Source: Gracilariopsis chorda (Eukaryota; Rhodophyta; Florideophyceae; Gracilariales; Gracilariaceae). From it: a stretch of DNA of 64,000 nucleotides. The stretch covers positions 62,001-126,000 of the forward strand of contig NBIV01000177.1 of assembly GCA_003194525.1 (NCBI GenBank), given 5' to 3'. Position numbers and translations under genes: made by a program. Within the stretch, counting starts at the first letter, position 1, and every line of letters starts with the position of its first letter. Below are positions 52,920 to 63,649 of the stretch, in pieces. A model generated the notes under the pieces. That model did no database searches. It had not been told where the DNA came from and worked only from the letters and a program-made list of their open reading frames with translations.

Positions 52920-53852
52920 GGCGACCCGTTGTTAGCCAGCTCAGCAGTCAAAAAGGGTGTTGCACTTCGTAATATGATCCAAAGGCGCAACTTAAGTGCC
53001 GTTCGTGATAGTAACGCCTCTACTATCCCCCGCTCGTGGATACGTATGCAGTACTTGCACACTATAGTACCAAGGATGAGTTACATGTGTGTCAAAAGTT
53101 CAAAAGAATGACGAGCTCTGGAGCAAGAACAGTATCGCTGTGCCTTTGTAAACTCTACTCTTGTAGACCACCTTTGGGTAGATATACCTTTGGTAGCTCT
53201 ACATCAAGCCAACTGCAAGAATGGAGAGAGGAGATTGAGATCGTGAGGTTCTTAGGGAGCTATTTCCTTGCCACCTGGGCTTAGATTATTGGGTGTTGGA
53301 ATCGGCATTGGCCCATGTCCAAATTCTGGTCAAATCAGACGGAAATGCAGAAATGTACTTTGTTCCTTATGAAGAGTTTGAGAGGATTGGATGCTCCCAT
53401 TTTGCTCTCTCTCGAAGGGAGTGCTGTACCCTTCAGCTTTCTCGTAAGGGAATACAATAACGCTGCATCCTTCTAATCTGATTTTCCGGCACCGTGCAGA
53501 CCGTCGGTAGATGCTAAAATCGTTCGGCAGGGACATTTGAAGCTGATGAGGCGGCCGCGGACAAGAAGTCTTAACATTCCAAGCGTTTGAGCGAGAGTCA
53601 TGTACGACGGTAGAAATACCTTGGTGTGTCACAATTTGAAATGTTCAATGCTTTTGACCAGCACTTCCAGCTCGCCAAAGAAACAGCGAACAAGTGGCCC
53701 AAGTTCAGTTCGAGGCAAACTCGCAAACTGTACTTATTACAAAGGGATAACAAACGTAGAGAGCACAGTGCGAAGCTTTTCTTCTCCTACCAACGGCACC
53801 TTCTGCGCACAACTGTGAACAGGAGCAAAGTCTTGCTGTTCGGTGCTCTACA
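52920..53852. other. Spacer between divergent SDR and rhodanese genes
   Basis: 930 bp holding both promoters. Short frames here lack any domain. A pair TACCTTTGGTAG / ACCACCTTTGGGTAG lies at about 53166-53196. Nothing else noted. Confidence 0.35.
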
Positions 53853-54431
53853 ATGTCGAACAGCACAAGCGGAGAAAGGCGTCGTGGTGCCACTCAGTTG
53901 AAGACTAGAGTCAAGATATTAACTTCACCGATTCCGTACTTGTCTTATTCACGCTTCTCTGATTTGCACACTAAAACCGTTCCGCTTGTACTCATCGACG
54001 TACGCGAACATGAGGAAAACAGTCTAAGCACATTGCCTTCTGCAGTCCATTCGTCTCAAGCGATGCAGCTCATTGAACAACTACAACAGCGGGGAAACGA
54101 ATTTAACGTAGTTTGTTTTTGCACAGTGGGTTTCCGCTCTGGCCTTTTTGCGAAGAGTCTTGTGCCCAACGTTCAGAATGTATTCAACTACAGCATTATG
54201 GAGCATCTTTGGGGAGGCGGGACACTTGTTTCCCCTCGAGGAGAACAGCAACCTCGTGTGCATGTATACCACAGGAATTACATGAGCGTTTTTCCTGAAA
54301 GGTACCAGATGGAGGTATTTGGAAACATGAAAGCGTTAATGCGAGGGTTCGGTCACCTGCCTGGAATTATAAGCGCCTTATCTAGCCGCGGCAGAACCCC
54401 GCTGGTCGAAGAAGAACCAATTGGTTCCTAG
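53853..54431 (+). CDS. Rhodanese-like domain protein
   Basis: 192 residues. The domain runs from VPLVLIDVREHEENSLSTLP, the 'LIDVRE' entry of rhodaneses, to the active-site loop VVCFCTVGFRSGLFAKSL, where Cys sits at the head of a C-x-x-G-x-R-S loop as in single-domain sulfurtransferases. FNYSIMEHLWGGG follows in the place of the usual 'L-x-G-G' element. No clear signal or membrane segment is seen. Likely roles are persulfide or sulfur transfer, or a redox or phosphatase-like function; substrate unknown. It is convergent with the next gene, 123 bp stop to stop. Confidence 0.85.
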   Translation: MSNSTSGERRRGATQLKTRVKILTSPIPYLSYSRFSDLHTKTVPLVLIDVREHEENSLSTLPSAVHSSQAMQLIEQLQQRGNEFNVVCFCTVGFRSGLFAKSLVPNVQNVFNYSIMEHLWGGGTLVSPRGEQQPRVHVYHRNYMSVFPERYQMEVFGNMKALMRGFGHLPGIISALSSRGRTPLVEEEPIGS

Positions 54432-54554
54432 TTCTGTTCCTCATGGGCTTCCGTCATAGATATCCAAACACGTCCATCCTGCCGGGTTTTTTTGTCGTAC
54501 ATCAGAATTGTACAGCACATCATACTAGCTTTGCTACCAGAGAACGACCCAGTA

Positions 54555-55397
54555 TCATCTAGTTTGTGGGAAGTATGATATAATGTTGTACAACCCATTC
54601 TGATCACATGGAATTCCACACATACGAAGGTCGTGAGAGACTCGCACGTCAGCTTTGCAGCACAATGTGTCGTTAAAGGCTACGTTATCCATGGGGTTAC
54701 TCTTCGGTATTAGACGTCTCACGTGAAACAAGCGTAAAGCGTACGCTACCATTCTCAGCATCCATTCTGCATGTTCTTTTGAGCAGAAGTGTCTCAGAAG
54801 CAAATCGCCGGCTTGTTCTGAATTAGACATTAAAAGCGTGGTGGTGTGTTGAACAAAGTCTACTGGCTTTATGACTTGTGTGAACCATTTTTTGCCTTTG
54901 CGGGGAAAGACACCTTGCACAGGGAGTGCGAAGGCATGAACGATTTCGCGATTAGATCCATGCACCAAGAGGAAAGGCTTTCCAAGAGCATGTAGTTCTG
55001 TCACACCTCGCCCCCTTCTAATGTCGTGCGCCAACTCACTTGCTGTAGAAGCTGTACTCTCTCCTGAAAGTACATGTCTCGTGAACGCCCCCATGGCTTG
55101 TGGGCAGCCCTCTTGTGAAGCGTCGGATAGTCCAAGCTGCCACATCTCATCCAATGGTACCACCCATACTTTTCTATGCAACAGCCCAGATGTGTGTGCC
55201 CGCGCTAGGGACAGTTTTGAAGAATGTGTCGCACTCCAGTTTGTTTCTGAGACAATATCGACATACAAAAGAGAAGGTAGGGACTTCAATTGCGAGAATG
55301 ATCTCAACTGAGAAGCAAGGAGAACAACGATTATGATCGTTGCTGGAAGCAGAGGAGAAGTTAGCCAGCTATAGACCTTGGTCTTTCTGATAGACAT
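54555..55397 (-). CDS. Unknown type II membrane protein
   Basis: 280 residues with one N-terminal hydrophobic helix (LLPATIIIVVLLASQL, residues about 16-31) after a short basic stretch, which predicts a signal-anchored luminal or extracellular protein. The rest is soluble with several Cys (CSKEHAEWML, LCCKADVRV, MCGIPCDQ), consistent with an oxidising compartment. No catalytic motif or family is recognised. Length, start context and composition support a real gene. Confidence 0.6.
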   Translation of the reverse strand: MSIRKTKVYSWLTSPLLPATIIIVVLLASQLRSFSQLKSLPSLLYVDIVSETNWSATHSSKLSLARAHTSGLLHRKVWVVPLDEMWQLGLSDASQEGCPQAMGAFTRHVLSGESTASTASELAHDIRRGRGVTELHALGKPFLLVHGSNREIVHAFALPVQGVFPRKGKKWFTQVIKPVDFVQHTTTLLMSNSEQAGDLLLRHFCSKEHAEWMLRMVAYALRLFHVRRLIPKSNPMDNVAFNDTLCCKADVRVSHDLRMCGIPCDQNGLYNIISYFPQTR

Positions 55398-56109
55398 GAT
55401 GTCTTTCGAGATTTAGATGTAGTGCTTGGATGTCCAGTGAAATGAATTATGGTAATTGTTTGGTCGATTGGCTGGGCGTTTAAGCAAGAAGAAACCAGAG
55501 ACACCTCATGAAGTCTCAGACGTCAGGAGAGGTTCGTAAAGCAAAGAGAAGACTCTCGAATACGCAAAGGAGAAAGGAACCCCTTCCAGATTTATGGAGT
55601 GTGCACTTCGATGCCAACCGTTAGATATCACACTGATAATCCTCTGTCCCAGGTGTCGGTGCACGACACTGCGATGATCAAGGCAGAGGAAAAGCCTAGG
55701 AAATGAATTAACTCTTCTGTGGAATGGGTTTTGGGCCATTCTAACTGCGGTCCATAGTTTCAGTGTTAATCACTGGCGGATGATAATGTGGGAAGTCAAG
55801 ACCCGGAAAGAAGATTTAAACATCTGCAAGGGTAATGGATAATTATAGTAAGTTGGCCCGAGCCTAAGCCAGATTCTCATGTCCGGTAACAACGATATAC
55901 AACAGACATAATGCGTCTATCTTTGTTCGCTTCCACCACCCAAACGACAAGATCGTCACTATCCCCCTCGGCCCTATCTCGCTTTGCAGTGGTGGGGGAG
56001 CTCAGTGATCTCGTCTTTGTTGCTGAGAAGATAGGAGTTGATGAAAGAATTCATCAATTCCAGAGAATCTTAAAGGTCTGTGCTTCCTTTTATATCAAAG
56101 AGAACAGGA

Positions 56110-56409
56110 AAAGATCTAGTAACTATTGTTAGGCCATTGAAGCTGCTAAATCTCCAAAGGAGACAAATATTCTTCGATTGGAACCCTTCCCATACTGTCA
56201 TAACTTGGCGCGTATGTGCCCAGGTAAGCGCCGCTCATATAATTGGAGAATCCTCCATTTATATGGCTTCGAAGCTACATCCTGTAGCTACGCGCATTGA
56301 GAAGAGACGCGTGTTTTGTGACTTCTCGAGGAGGGCCAAGACCGATGTGGATCATTACGTGCTTCGTTGTCCAATAGCAAACGATCGCATAGTCAAGGAT
56401 ATTTATTAG
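56110..56409 (+). pseudogene. Possible LINE zinc-motif scrap
   Basis: The frame contains CDFSRRAKTDVDHYVLRCP, close to the C-x(n)-H-x(4-5)-C motif with 'E-T-x-x-H-x-L-x-x-C-P' wording found after the reverse transcriptase in many non-LTR elements. The first Cys pair of that motif is incomplete. No reverse transcriptase core is nearby, so this is at most a remnant. Confidence 0.3.
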
Positions 56410-58463
56410 ATAACGGCCCCAGAAGTTTTTTGGTTTCATAAGAAGGGAGAAGTATCTCCAAACAGATGTTTCTACCCTTACTTGCAATTAGGCTTCAAAT
56501 ATCCACAACAAAGAAATATAAAGAACGAAAGACCACACAATCAGAATATGACAACTTGCGCCCACAGGTAAACAAGTAAACCAAACAAATCTCAGCATGA
56601 AGAGTTGTTAGGTTTGGGTGAAAGAAGAGGAAAGTCCATTGGAGCCAATACTAGACAGAAGCCAGAGAAGTTTTTTGTTTCCTGCGACGAGAAAAGCATC
56701 GATAAGGGAATAAGGCTTAACGTGCTTTCGGAACTAGGACACGCAATGTGAAAACAGAGAAAGATGGAACCGACGGAAAGCCAATGTTGTCAACGCTTTG
56801 GTCCGTGGGTTCCAAGGCATTCTGAATTGATCTGGTGTTGCGGAGCTGGTTCTTCTGGGAACCACGTGGGTCTCTCTTCTAGTTATATGCGAGCCGCTAT
56901 CCTAAATCCGAATACACTGGCTTGGATGTTTTCCGTGGCAGTCCCTTCGTTCTTCTCTATCCCAAAGGCAAAGTTGCGCAACAGACGGCGTGTTGCAGAC
57001 CCAATCGGTAATCCATTTAGACTTATTTTGACGGCATTCCTCGACTGGGGAAAGAACATGCATGTGCCGTGAGCAGGACTCGCTAACGGTCCCCGGTTGA
57101 CCCCCCACCAAAGTTCTGATCGAGCGCAATATGCCTCAACATCGCAGCCCCAAGGTTAGGATAGTTTTGGTGCCCGGGCCTTCACTTTCATGACCATGTT
57201 CTTCCCCAGTACTCCGTCCACTGCGCTGTTCCGACATTCCCCTGGACTTGTAACTCTTCTTCTTCTTCTTCTTCTTTATGGGCACACATTACCTGATTAC
57301 GGCATTGTGGTAGAATCTAACACTGCAAGGGAGCTTTTCGTCGTCTAGCATGCTGGAATCTATGTATTACGTAAAGCTTCTCGGAGAAGAAAGATTTCCT
57401 CTGTCTCGTAGTACCAATCTCTCTTCATGTCCCCGGAATGTAGCCGATGACTGCTGCTCGCTCTCACCTTGCACAAGCCGTGTTGCGCTCACTAGCTACT
57501 TTCTCGGAACATCGAAATATCAGCACCAAGCTTCTACGGGAAGACCCGAGATCGGATCCATTTCGTTCTGACGCGGCTTGCCTTTTCCATCCTTTTCTCT
57601 GCTATTCCTTCCCTTTCCACCAGAGGACGACAGTTCAAGGGCACACCACGACAAAGCGGATTCCAATGTGTATCGTTTTCGTCGTCTAGAAGCACTAAAG
57701 ACGTCATATCAACCCTTTCCTCTTTACCCTTGGCGATTTCGGGCATTAAAACCGGCCCAAAAACACGTGCTGTTCTTCGATCCTGGCGATTGTGCCGTAA
57801 AACCCTGTAAAACCATTTAGATTCCTGTCCCCTTGGGTACGGGCGGGCTTGTTTTCTGCCATCATCCACGCGATGCTGAGATGCTGCGTGAGGTAAGACT
57901 GCCGCCTCAATTGCCGTGGGAAACTCCTGACCCTTCCGGGAAAATCCAGGGAAAGGCTGGCACGATCTTCCGAGAAGCGCGTGCTTCGTGCCTACTGTTT
58001 AGCGGGGGCCATTTCTGGACAGTGCCACCCTGGTCGCTTGGGGCCGTCGGTCTGCCGACTGCCTGGTCGCTTTTGTAACTCTTAATTCCGACATGCCCCT
58101 GGACTTGTAACTCTTAAAGAGTTAATATCAGAGAAGACAAATGGATCCGAAATCGAGGGCTACTACGGAAACTGGCCTTAGGTACAGGTTAGACTGCTAA
58201 CCCTGAACTATCTTTCCTGAGGAATGGCAAGAAATTCGTTGTTGCATGTTTGAGTGTTGTTTAAGACAGAGACGGTGTGTTTACTTTGCGCGTTTAACGA
58301 TACTGCGCTTCTGTTACTTGCTTGGTGTTTTTCGGTCTCCGTGGGAAGCTCGGTTGTGAACTCTAATCGCTCCGCTTAAATTCCACGTTCACGGAGACAG
58401 GAATACGGCTACCGCAGGAAGCGAGTTGCATTTGCCCGTACTCTAACGTGCCCAGCCCCCATA

Positions 58464-58664
58464 ATGCTTCTTACTTTCCTCTCGCGGCTAAAACGGCTGG
58501 AGGGGCTGCCTCAAAAGCCGAAGCACGAAGCAGCAAAGCGCACAAAATACACCGCCCCACTGGCACATATCGCCATTGACGTCCACGGTGGGGTGGGAGA
58601 CGCTGACAAAGCGTTCGTGCGCAACCTTTCGCAGTTCTTGAGCCAGCTGCGTGGGACCCTATAG
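58464..58664 (+). pseudogene. Possible LINE ORF2 C-terminal scrap with (CTT)n tail
   Basis: The product ends KRTKYTAPLAHIAIDVHGGV...DKAFVRNLSQFLSQLRG. This resembles the extreme C-terminus of non-LTR ORF2 proteins ('K-x-x-K-Y ... P-L-A-x-x-x-x-G-G ... F-x-x-x-L'). The stop is followed within about 20 bases by a (CTT)n tract that could be the element's 3' tail. Evidence is weak and by resemblance only. Confidence 0.3.
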
Positions 58665-58683
58665 CCTTTTGACCCTTTACCAA

Positions 58684-58722
58684 ACCTGTCTTCTTCTTCT
58701 TCTTCTTCTTCTCCTTCTTCTT
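58684..58722. repeat. (CTT)n microsatellite
   Basis: A tract of CTT units with one CTC variant, ending in TTTATT. A similar CTT tract ending in TTTAT lies at about 57257-57281. Confidence 0.75.
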
Positions 58723-60004
58723 TATTGTGGTCAACAGCTTTCTATTTCTATGCCGAAGCGAGAGCTTTCAGTAAAAGCTTCTCTCTTTAGGAAGGCCAAG
58801 AACTTCTGTGGGTAGCAATCCTAACCCTGTGTTCGAATACAACTCTACACGTATAAGGCTGAAACGCACGTTCGTCCAGTACACAGCAGCAGCTGTCAAC
58901 CAACGGCCAAATCGTGGCGCTCAACGGCCCGAAGTAAGTCCGGACCCCACGCCACTCAAATCAAGTACAGGCGAGTTTCCTTTAATCGAAGAACAAGTCG
59001 GCTTTAATAACGTTGTTGTTGTTGCTTTTGGGCGGACGAAGCCTAATTCCGGCTTTGGCGTACCAACTCTCTAAGGAGCTAGTCTCTGCAGCGAAGCCCA
59101 AGCTCTCGAGGCAAGCCCAGTTGCGAATCCATTTTGCTTCCTCCTGATTCACATCAACAGGAAGGTCGGTACACCACGACGTGCGGATTCAGGCATTTGG
59201 CCCAAAACGGGGCCACTGGTGATTCCCACATGATCCCTCAGCGCAGTACTAATCCAGTAAAAGCGATTTAACCCTGCAGCTGTAGACATGAGCTACGACA
59301 GCTTCAACTGCAACCCATTTCGCCTGGACGAGTATAACGGCGTCCCGGGTCGATTCACGAATGACTTCTTCGAACTGCAAAAGAGACTTCGGGCCCAGCT
59401 CACTAGCCATGGAAGTGGTGACGATAATGCCAGAGCAGATGGCTTGGGCAATGTTTTACTAGTTATGTTCCCTGAAATCAAGGCACTCTGCGAAATCTTT
59501 CAGAGATTCCTTAAGTCAGGAGTGATTCATGTGGTGAGGGAGAGAGGCGTTTGTTTACTTTGTGCATGTGGTAATAGCGCACGGAGAATCTAGTTTTGAC
59601 AACCTACCCTTGGACAACCTTGATGCTGACAGTTTACCCTTGGTATAATTACTAACAACATCAGAGTGCAGAACTCTTACTGATAGCGCTTTTGCTGATT
59701 CTGACCAACACGTAGCGCAAGTGCAACGGTACTCACTGTGAGCGACGTGGTAGAAGTAAGGACACGGACGATAGCCTACAGAAAGTGCTTCAGTTCTGCT
59801 ACTGGACGTTGTCCCTGACAGAGAGCAGATAGAGATCATGCTAGAGGCTAGCTGACAATACTCTTGGAGTTGTTCGATTGGTTATTGAGCTCTTTTAACA
59901 TTACCTCTGTATCATCTATATCAACCTGCATGTAGTGACCAGTCGTGCTTTTGTGGTTTTGAAGTACTTGCAACTCCCAAAAGTGAAAGTTAACGATCTT
60001 CATA

Positions 60005-61054
60005 ATGAGACCAGCTTCAAACCAAGGCGTTAGCACAACGTTTGTCAGACAGCTCCTAGTAGCGATTTGTCTCTTCCTGCCTCCATGTTTGTTTATACAT
60101 GAAAACGAACATATGTGGATTTCAAAGCTCTCGAAATCATCTGGGCGCCCTACCATCAAAGACGCAACGATACTGGTAAAAGGCTTCTCTGCACCATCCT
60201 CCTATGTCACGCAAAGGGTGGCACTTTGCATATCAGGCCACTTTCGCAGTTTTCATAAACCATCTGTACACATTTCTATCAAAAGAAACGTTGTAGACGT
60301 GTTGAAAGAAGCGGGGTATTCCGTTGATGTGTTCTTTCACGTGGGGAAGAAGGATAAGCCGAAAGAACGAACACGAGCGTCGGGTTCTCTAGTTTCAAGG
60401 CACGTACTGAACTCCTTTAGCCCGGTGAGTATATCATACTTCAAAAATAACGATGATGGGTGTCACCTGACAATCTGCCCGAATTCGACTAGAAAAGCGA
60501 CCTGCCCTTACGCTCTGGTCCGCACCGAAGAGTGCCTGGAACTCATCAAGGAGCACGAGATGCGGTCAGGCTTCACATACGACTGGATCTACAAAACCCG
60601 TCCGGATATAGCGTTCGGTTCCCGGCTGTCCGTTCCAGATGAACTCGACGATAGCTACCTGTACACTAATCAGCATATTCCTGGGACTTCGACACACGCG
60701 CACCGTTGGTTGCGACAAAAATTTGGAGAGAAAGCAAAGATCCTCGGGTCACCGGTAGGTGATCAAGTAATGGTCGCTTCAAGGAAGGTTGCTCAAAAAG
60801 CATTCCAGGCTTCAAGGGCCTTTGCAGACTGCAATCTCTACGACCTTCCAAACGGTACGCTAAATGCAGAGGTAGGTCTGACGTATTGGTTAGTCCGAAA
60901 TGACATTCAGTACCGGACGCTCGCCTGGTTCTGGATATTAGTGAGGGACTTTGAGGGCCCAGAGTGTGAAAGACTGCTCTATATAAAAGGAGAGACCCAG
61001 GACCTTATGGAAAAGTGCATGAAATACAAACGCAGCGGACACATTCCAGAATAG
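60005..61054 (+). CDS. Type II membrane glycosyltransferase-like protein
   Basis: 349 residues. An N-terminal hydrophobic anchor (FVRQLLVAICLFLPPCLFI, residues about 13-31) is followed by a luminal domain. VALCISGHFRSF begins a GT-A-like fold at about residue 72; VDVFFHVG follows; YDWIYKTRPDIAFGSRL, with the R-x-D element that such families use in the donor or metal site, is at about 196-212; and a VGDQVMVASR segment resembles the 'D-x-x-x-x-G-R' that closes the donor site. This pattern is shared by a family of uncharacterised Golgi glycosyltransferase-like proteins in plants and algae. The sugar specificity is unknown. It is convergent with the bromodomain gene, 228 bp stop to stop. Confidence 0.7.
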   Translation: MRPASNQGVSTTFVRQLLVAICLFLPPCLFIHENEHMWISKLSKSSGRPTIKDATILVKGFSAPSSYVTQRVALCISGHFRSFHKPSVHISIKRNVVDVLKEAGYSVDVFFHVGKKDKPKERTRASGSLVSRHVLNSFSPVSISYFKNNDDGCHLTICPNSTRKATCPYALVRTEECLELIKEHEMRSGFTYDWIYKTRPDIAFGSRLSVPDELDDSYLYTNQHIPGTSTHAHRWLRQKFGEKAKILGSPVGDQVMVASRKVAQKAFQASRAFADCNLYDLPNGTLNAEVGLTYWLVRNDIQYRTLAWFWILVRDFEGPECERLLYIKGETQDLMEKCMKYKRSGHIPE

Positions 61055-61282
61055 GAGGGCCAAACTATGAAGGTATTACGCACTGTGCAAGGCTAAACTT
61101 GTCTTCATTGCGTAGCAAACAATGTGTACACAGTCTTGAATAGTGCAATAGCGATTTCACTGTGAAAGGAAGCTGACATCGAAATTCATTTCGCATCCAT
61201 GATTTTATGGTGGCGGGCTCTTGGCTCCGGGCTAGAAAGATTTCACAAAAGCCTTCTTCATCAATACCATGTTGTGACGGTC

Positions 61283-63649
61283 CTAGGATCCCGCAGGATT
61301 CGATATCACATTTTCCTTGGGGGCGTCTGGACTTGGTTTTGTTGTGAGCGTAATATCCTTTTTATCCTCTTTCGACATCACCGGTGACGATTCCAATTCT
61401 TCCTTCTTCTCCCCGTTGTGTTCTGCGGCTCCGTTTTCATTCACTTTCTGACTACTTGGTTGTTCTAAAACGTCTGGTTGCGATTCCTCTCTCTGATTCT
61501 CCATTCCTTCAATATCAACACGATTTGAGAATCTGGACGGTTTTGATTTCCGTGGTTCTTTTGCGGCCGTCTTGTTTGGCTTTTTCTCAAACCCTTGAGC
61601 TTTTCCGCCATCACTGTCAGAAGCATCAGAGTCGTCGGACCCCGATGAGCTCCCGCTACTGCTACCATCCTCAGAACTGTCACCTTGTTTTGCTTGTTGT
61701 TCGTCTTTCTTTTTCTCAAGTCCTGAAGGGACCTCCTTTTCGTCGATATCAGCAGAAACCTGCTTTCGACCAGCACCCGTCACTGGTGATTTCTCTCCCT
61801 TCGGCCTAGGAACTGAGGGGATTTCAGAAGATGGAGGAAGTTCATCTATGTCCATGGCGCTACCGTTTTCACTCTCATTCGTTCTGTCCACATTTACAGA
61901 TTTGTCATGTGCCTTATCCTTCTCGGTATATTTGTCATGTGCCTTATCCTTCTCGGTATATTTGTCATGTGCCTTATCCTTCTCGGTATATTTGTCATGT
62001 GCCTTATCCTTCTCGGTAGATTTCTCATGAGAAGTCTTCGAGTCATCTTCTTTGATAGAGTTCCCCTGGTGATCATGTGAAGCATTATCCTTCATTGGAG
62101 ATGGTTTCTCGCAGTCTTTTGCTTGATCATCGTCAGATATTTGTATAGGGGAAGGCACCGCAACCTCTTTATCTGATGGCTTTTCCATTGTGGGTGCCTC
62201 ATTAGCTTGTATTTCCTCTCTTCTTCTTTCTTTCTTACCAAGTGACATATCTTTTCCTTGGTCGCTAGTATTTCCAGATAGTCGCTCTTTGTTTCCACTA
62301 TCTTTTCCTTCTCCTCTACCTTCCTTTTCTTTTTGGTCTTCATCGTCTAATACTCTGCCCTTGTCTTTCTCTTTTTCTTCTTCTTCAACCTCTTGTTGAA
62401 CATTGCTTCGAGCATGAGACTGCAATAGAACCTCGAACTTTCGTTCCAGTTTCTCGAATTTGTCGAAAAGCGTTGTTACGGCAGTCTCGACGCTAGCTTG
62501 AGTATCGCCCAGTTGAACAAGAATGCGAGTTAATGCATCTGATCTTGCAACAGCCCGGTCTACACGGTCGAGATGTTGTCTTAGATTGTCATTGATAGAG
62601 TCTCGCAAGTCTTCAAATTTCGCAAACAAGTCAATCTTAATCGAATCCAAATCTTCTGGCGTAATGCTGGGACCTGCGGTAAGAGTTGCTTCACTTTGCT
62701 GCACAGCGACGGATCCACCACTCTTGCGCCGCTTGCTTGCAGGCTCCGGTGCTCGCTTTGCGCGTGAGGCAGCGCTACGACTGTTACGCATGCGCCAACG
62801 CTCATGATTCAAGTCTACCCATTGCTCTGAATTATCCTCCTGGTAACGCACATGCACCGTTGCCCCTTCCCCACGATCTGTGATGTATGCCAGGTACCAC
62901 TTTCTATACGGATGCCAATAAATCTCAATCGCAGAACCTACAGCTGGGACCGCAGCTATGTCACCGTTCGCTTTCTCAGAAGGCTGAGCACGCTTGCGCT
63001 TACCAACAGCAGCAAGGGCGCCTTGTTGCGATTTAGATGGCTTTGCAGGTGCTTGTTGCTGCAGCGCTTGCTCAACCTGATGGATGGCATGACGACGAGC
63101 TTGTATCGCGTCTTCGGCTGCTTCTAGAAGGAATTTAGCATGCTGAACGACCCACGCAAGGTCGGGACCCTTGTTGAATTGCGCAGTGTTCCGTACAAGG
63201 AGTCGCATGTCCCCAAGATAGTCATCAACCGAGCGGTACTTTCGTGACTTGATCTTATCGCGGATTTGATTCAGAAAAATGGGGTTCTTGATAAGGTCTG
63301 TGTAGGCCTTGAGGGTGACAGGAACAGTGAAGTCAACGCCCGTATTTCGCGGTCGCGACAAGTAGGTTGCAGAACGCGGTCCAGTTTCACCATGCTTAAG
63401 TCGCACGATTTTCAGTGGTGGTCCCTGGTCTGCTATGTACCCCTTTGCATCTCGCACCTCCTTTTCGCATTCAAGCAGTAGTGCGGCTAAAGCCGCTTCC
63501 GGGTCCTCTCGGATCTGGTCAGCTCTTCGGTTGTTCGCGGCCTCCTTCGCCTCTTGCTTCGCATCCATCTCACGCAGTTCGCGCATAATGAGTGCTTCTT
63601 CAGCCTCGAGGTCATCAAGCTGAAGACGCACGTCGCCGCTGTCCACCAT
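61283..63649 (-). CDS. Bromodomain and Tudor-like chromatin reader
   Basis: 788 residues from ATG at 63649. A coiled coil opens the protein (DLEAEEALIMRELREMDAKQ). A bromodomain-like fold spans about residues 70-185 (VPVTLKAYTDLIKNPIFLNQ, then YRSVDDYLGDMRLLVRNTAQ with the YN-like Asn region at NTAQFNKG). A Tudor/PWWP-like module follows at about 240-290 (IEIYWHPYRKWYLAYI, RYQEDNSEQWVDL). A basic nuclear signal KRAPEPASKRRKSGG comes next, then a helical segment (about 340-410), and the remainder is highly charged and disordered, including four tandem TEKDKAHDKY-type repeats. The domain set points to a nuclear histone-acetyl/methyl reader. The bromodomain is divergent and its acetyl-lysine binding is not certain. 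Confidence 0.8.
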   Translation of the reverse strand: MVDSGDVRLQLDDLEAEEALIMRELREMDAKQEAKEAANNRRADQIREDPEAALAALLLECEKEVRDAKGYIADQGPPLKIVRLKHGETGPRSATYLSRPRNTGVDFTVPVTLKAYTDLIKNPIFLNQIRDKIKSRKYRSVDDYLGDMRLLVRNTAQFNKGPDLAWVVQHAKFLLEAAEDAIQARRHAIHQVEQALQQQAPAKPSKSQQGALAAVGKRKRAQPSEKANGDIAAVPAVGSAIEIYWHPYRKWYLAYITDRGEGATVHVRYQEDNSEQWVDLNHERWRMRNSRSAASRAKRAPEPASKRRKSGGSVAVQQSEATLTAGPSITPEDLDSIKIDLFAKFEDLRDSINDNLRQHLDRVDRAVARSDALTRILVQLGDTQASVETAVTTLFDKFEKLERKFEVLLQSHARSNVQQEVEEEEKEKDKGRVLDDEDQKEKEGRGEGKDSGNKERLSGNTSDQGKDMSLGKKERRREEIQANEAPTMEKPSDKEVAVPSPIQISDDDQAKDCEKPSPMKDNASHDHQGNSIKEDDSKTSHEKSTEKDKAHDKYTEKDKAHDKYTEKDKAHDKYTEKDKAHDKSVNVDRTNESENGSAMDIDELPPSSEIPSVPRPKGEKSPVTGAGRKQVSADIDEKEVPSGLEKKKDEQQAKQGDSSEDGSSSGSSSGSDDSDASDSDGGKAQGFEKKPNKTAAKEPRKSKPSRFSNRVDIEGMENQREESQPDVLEQPSSQKVNENGAAEHNGEKKEELESSPVMSKEDKKDITLTTKPSPDAPKENVISNPAGS
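61901..62020. repeat. Four tandem 30-bp repeats in the bromodomain gene
   Basis: Unit of TTTGTCATGTGCCTTATCCT plus TCTCGGTATA, four copies in tandem, coding on the minus strand for ten-residue repeats of the type TEKDKAHDKY. Near-identity of the copies suggests recent expansion or homogenisation. The unit is a multiple of three and keeps frame. Confidence 0.9.

Larger units (their letters stand above)
55398..60004. other. Gene-poor spacer with microsatellites and possible LINE scraps
   Basis: 4.6 kb. (CTT)n runs occur at about 57257-57277 and 58684-58710. A 27-bp sequence (CCGACAT, then T or G, then CCCCTGGACTTGTAACTCTT) is repeated at about 57231 and 58088. Two short plus-strand frames may be non-LTR element remains and are listed separately. 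A 101-codon frame at 59288-59593 (MSYDSFNCNPFRLDEYNG...) is unrecognised and may be coding, with low confidence. Confidence 0.4.

Noticed and set aside
55398-60004. A tRNA or rRNA gene in the gene-poor regions
   Set aside because: No cloverleaf or conserved rRNA sequence could be supported by eye.
61901-62020. Regular 30-bp repeats as a CRISPR-like array
   Set aside because: The copies are head to tail without spacers and are in frame inside a protein gene.
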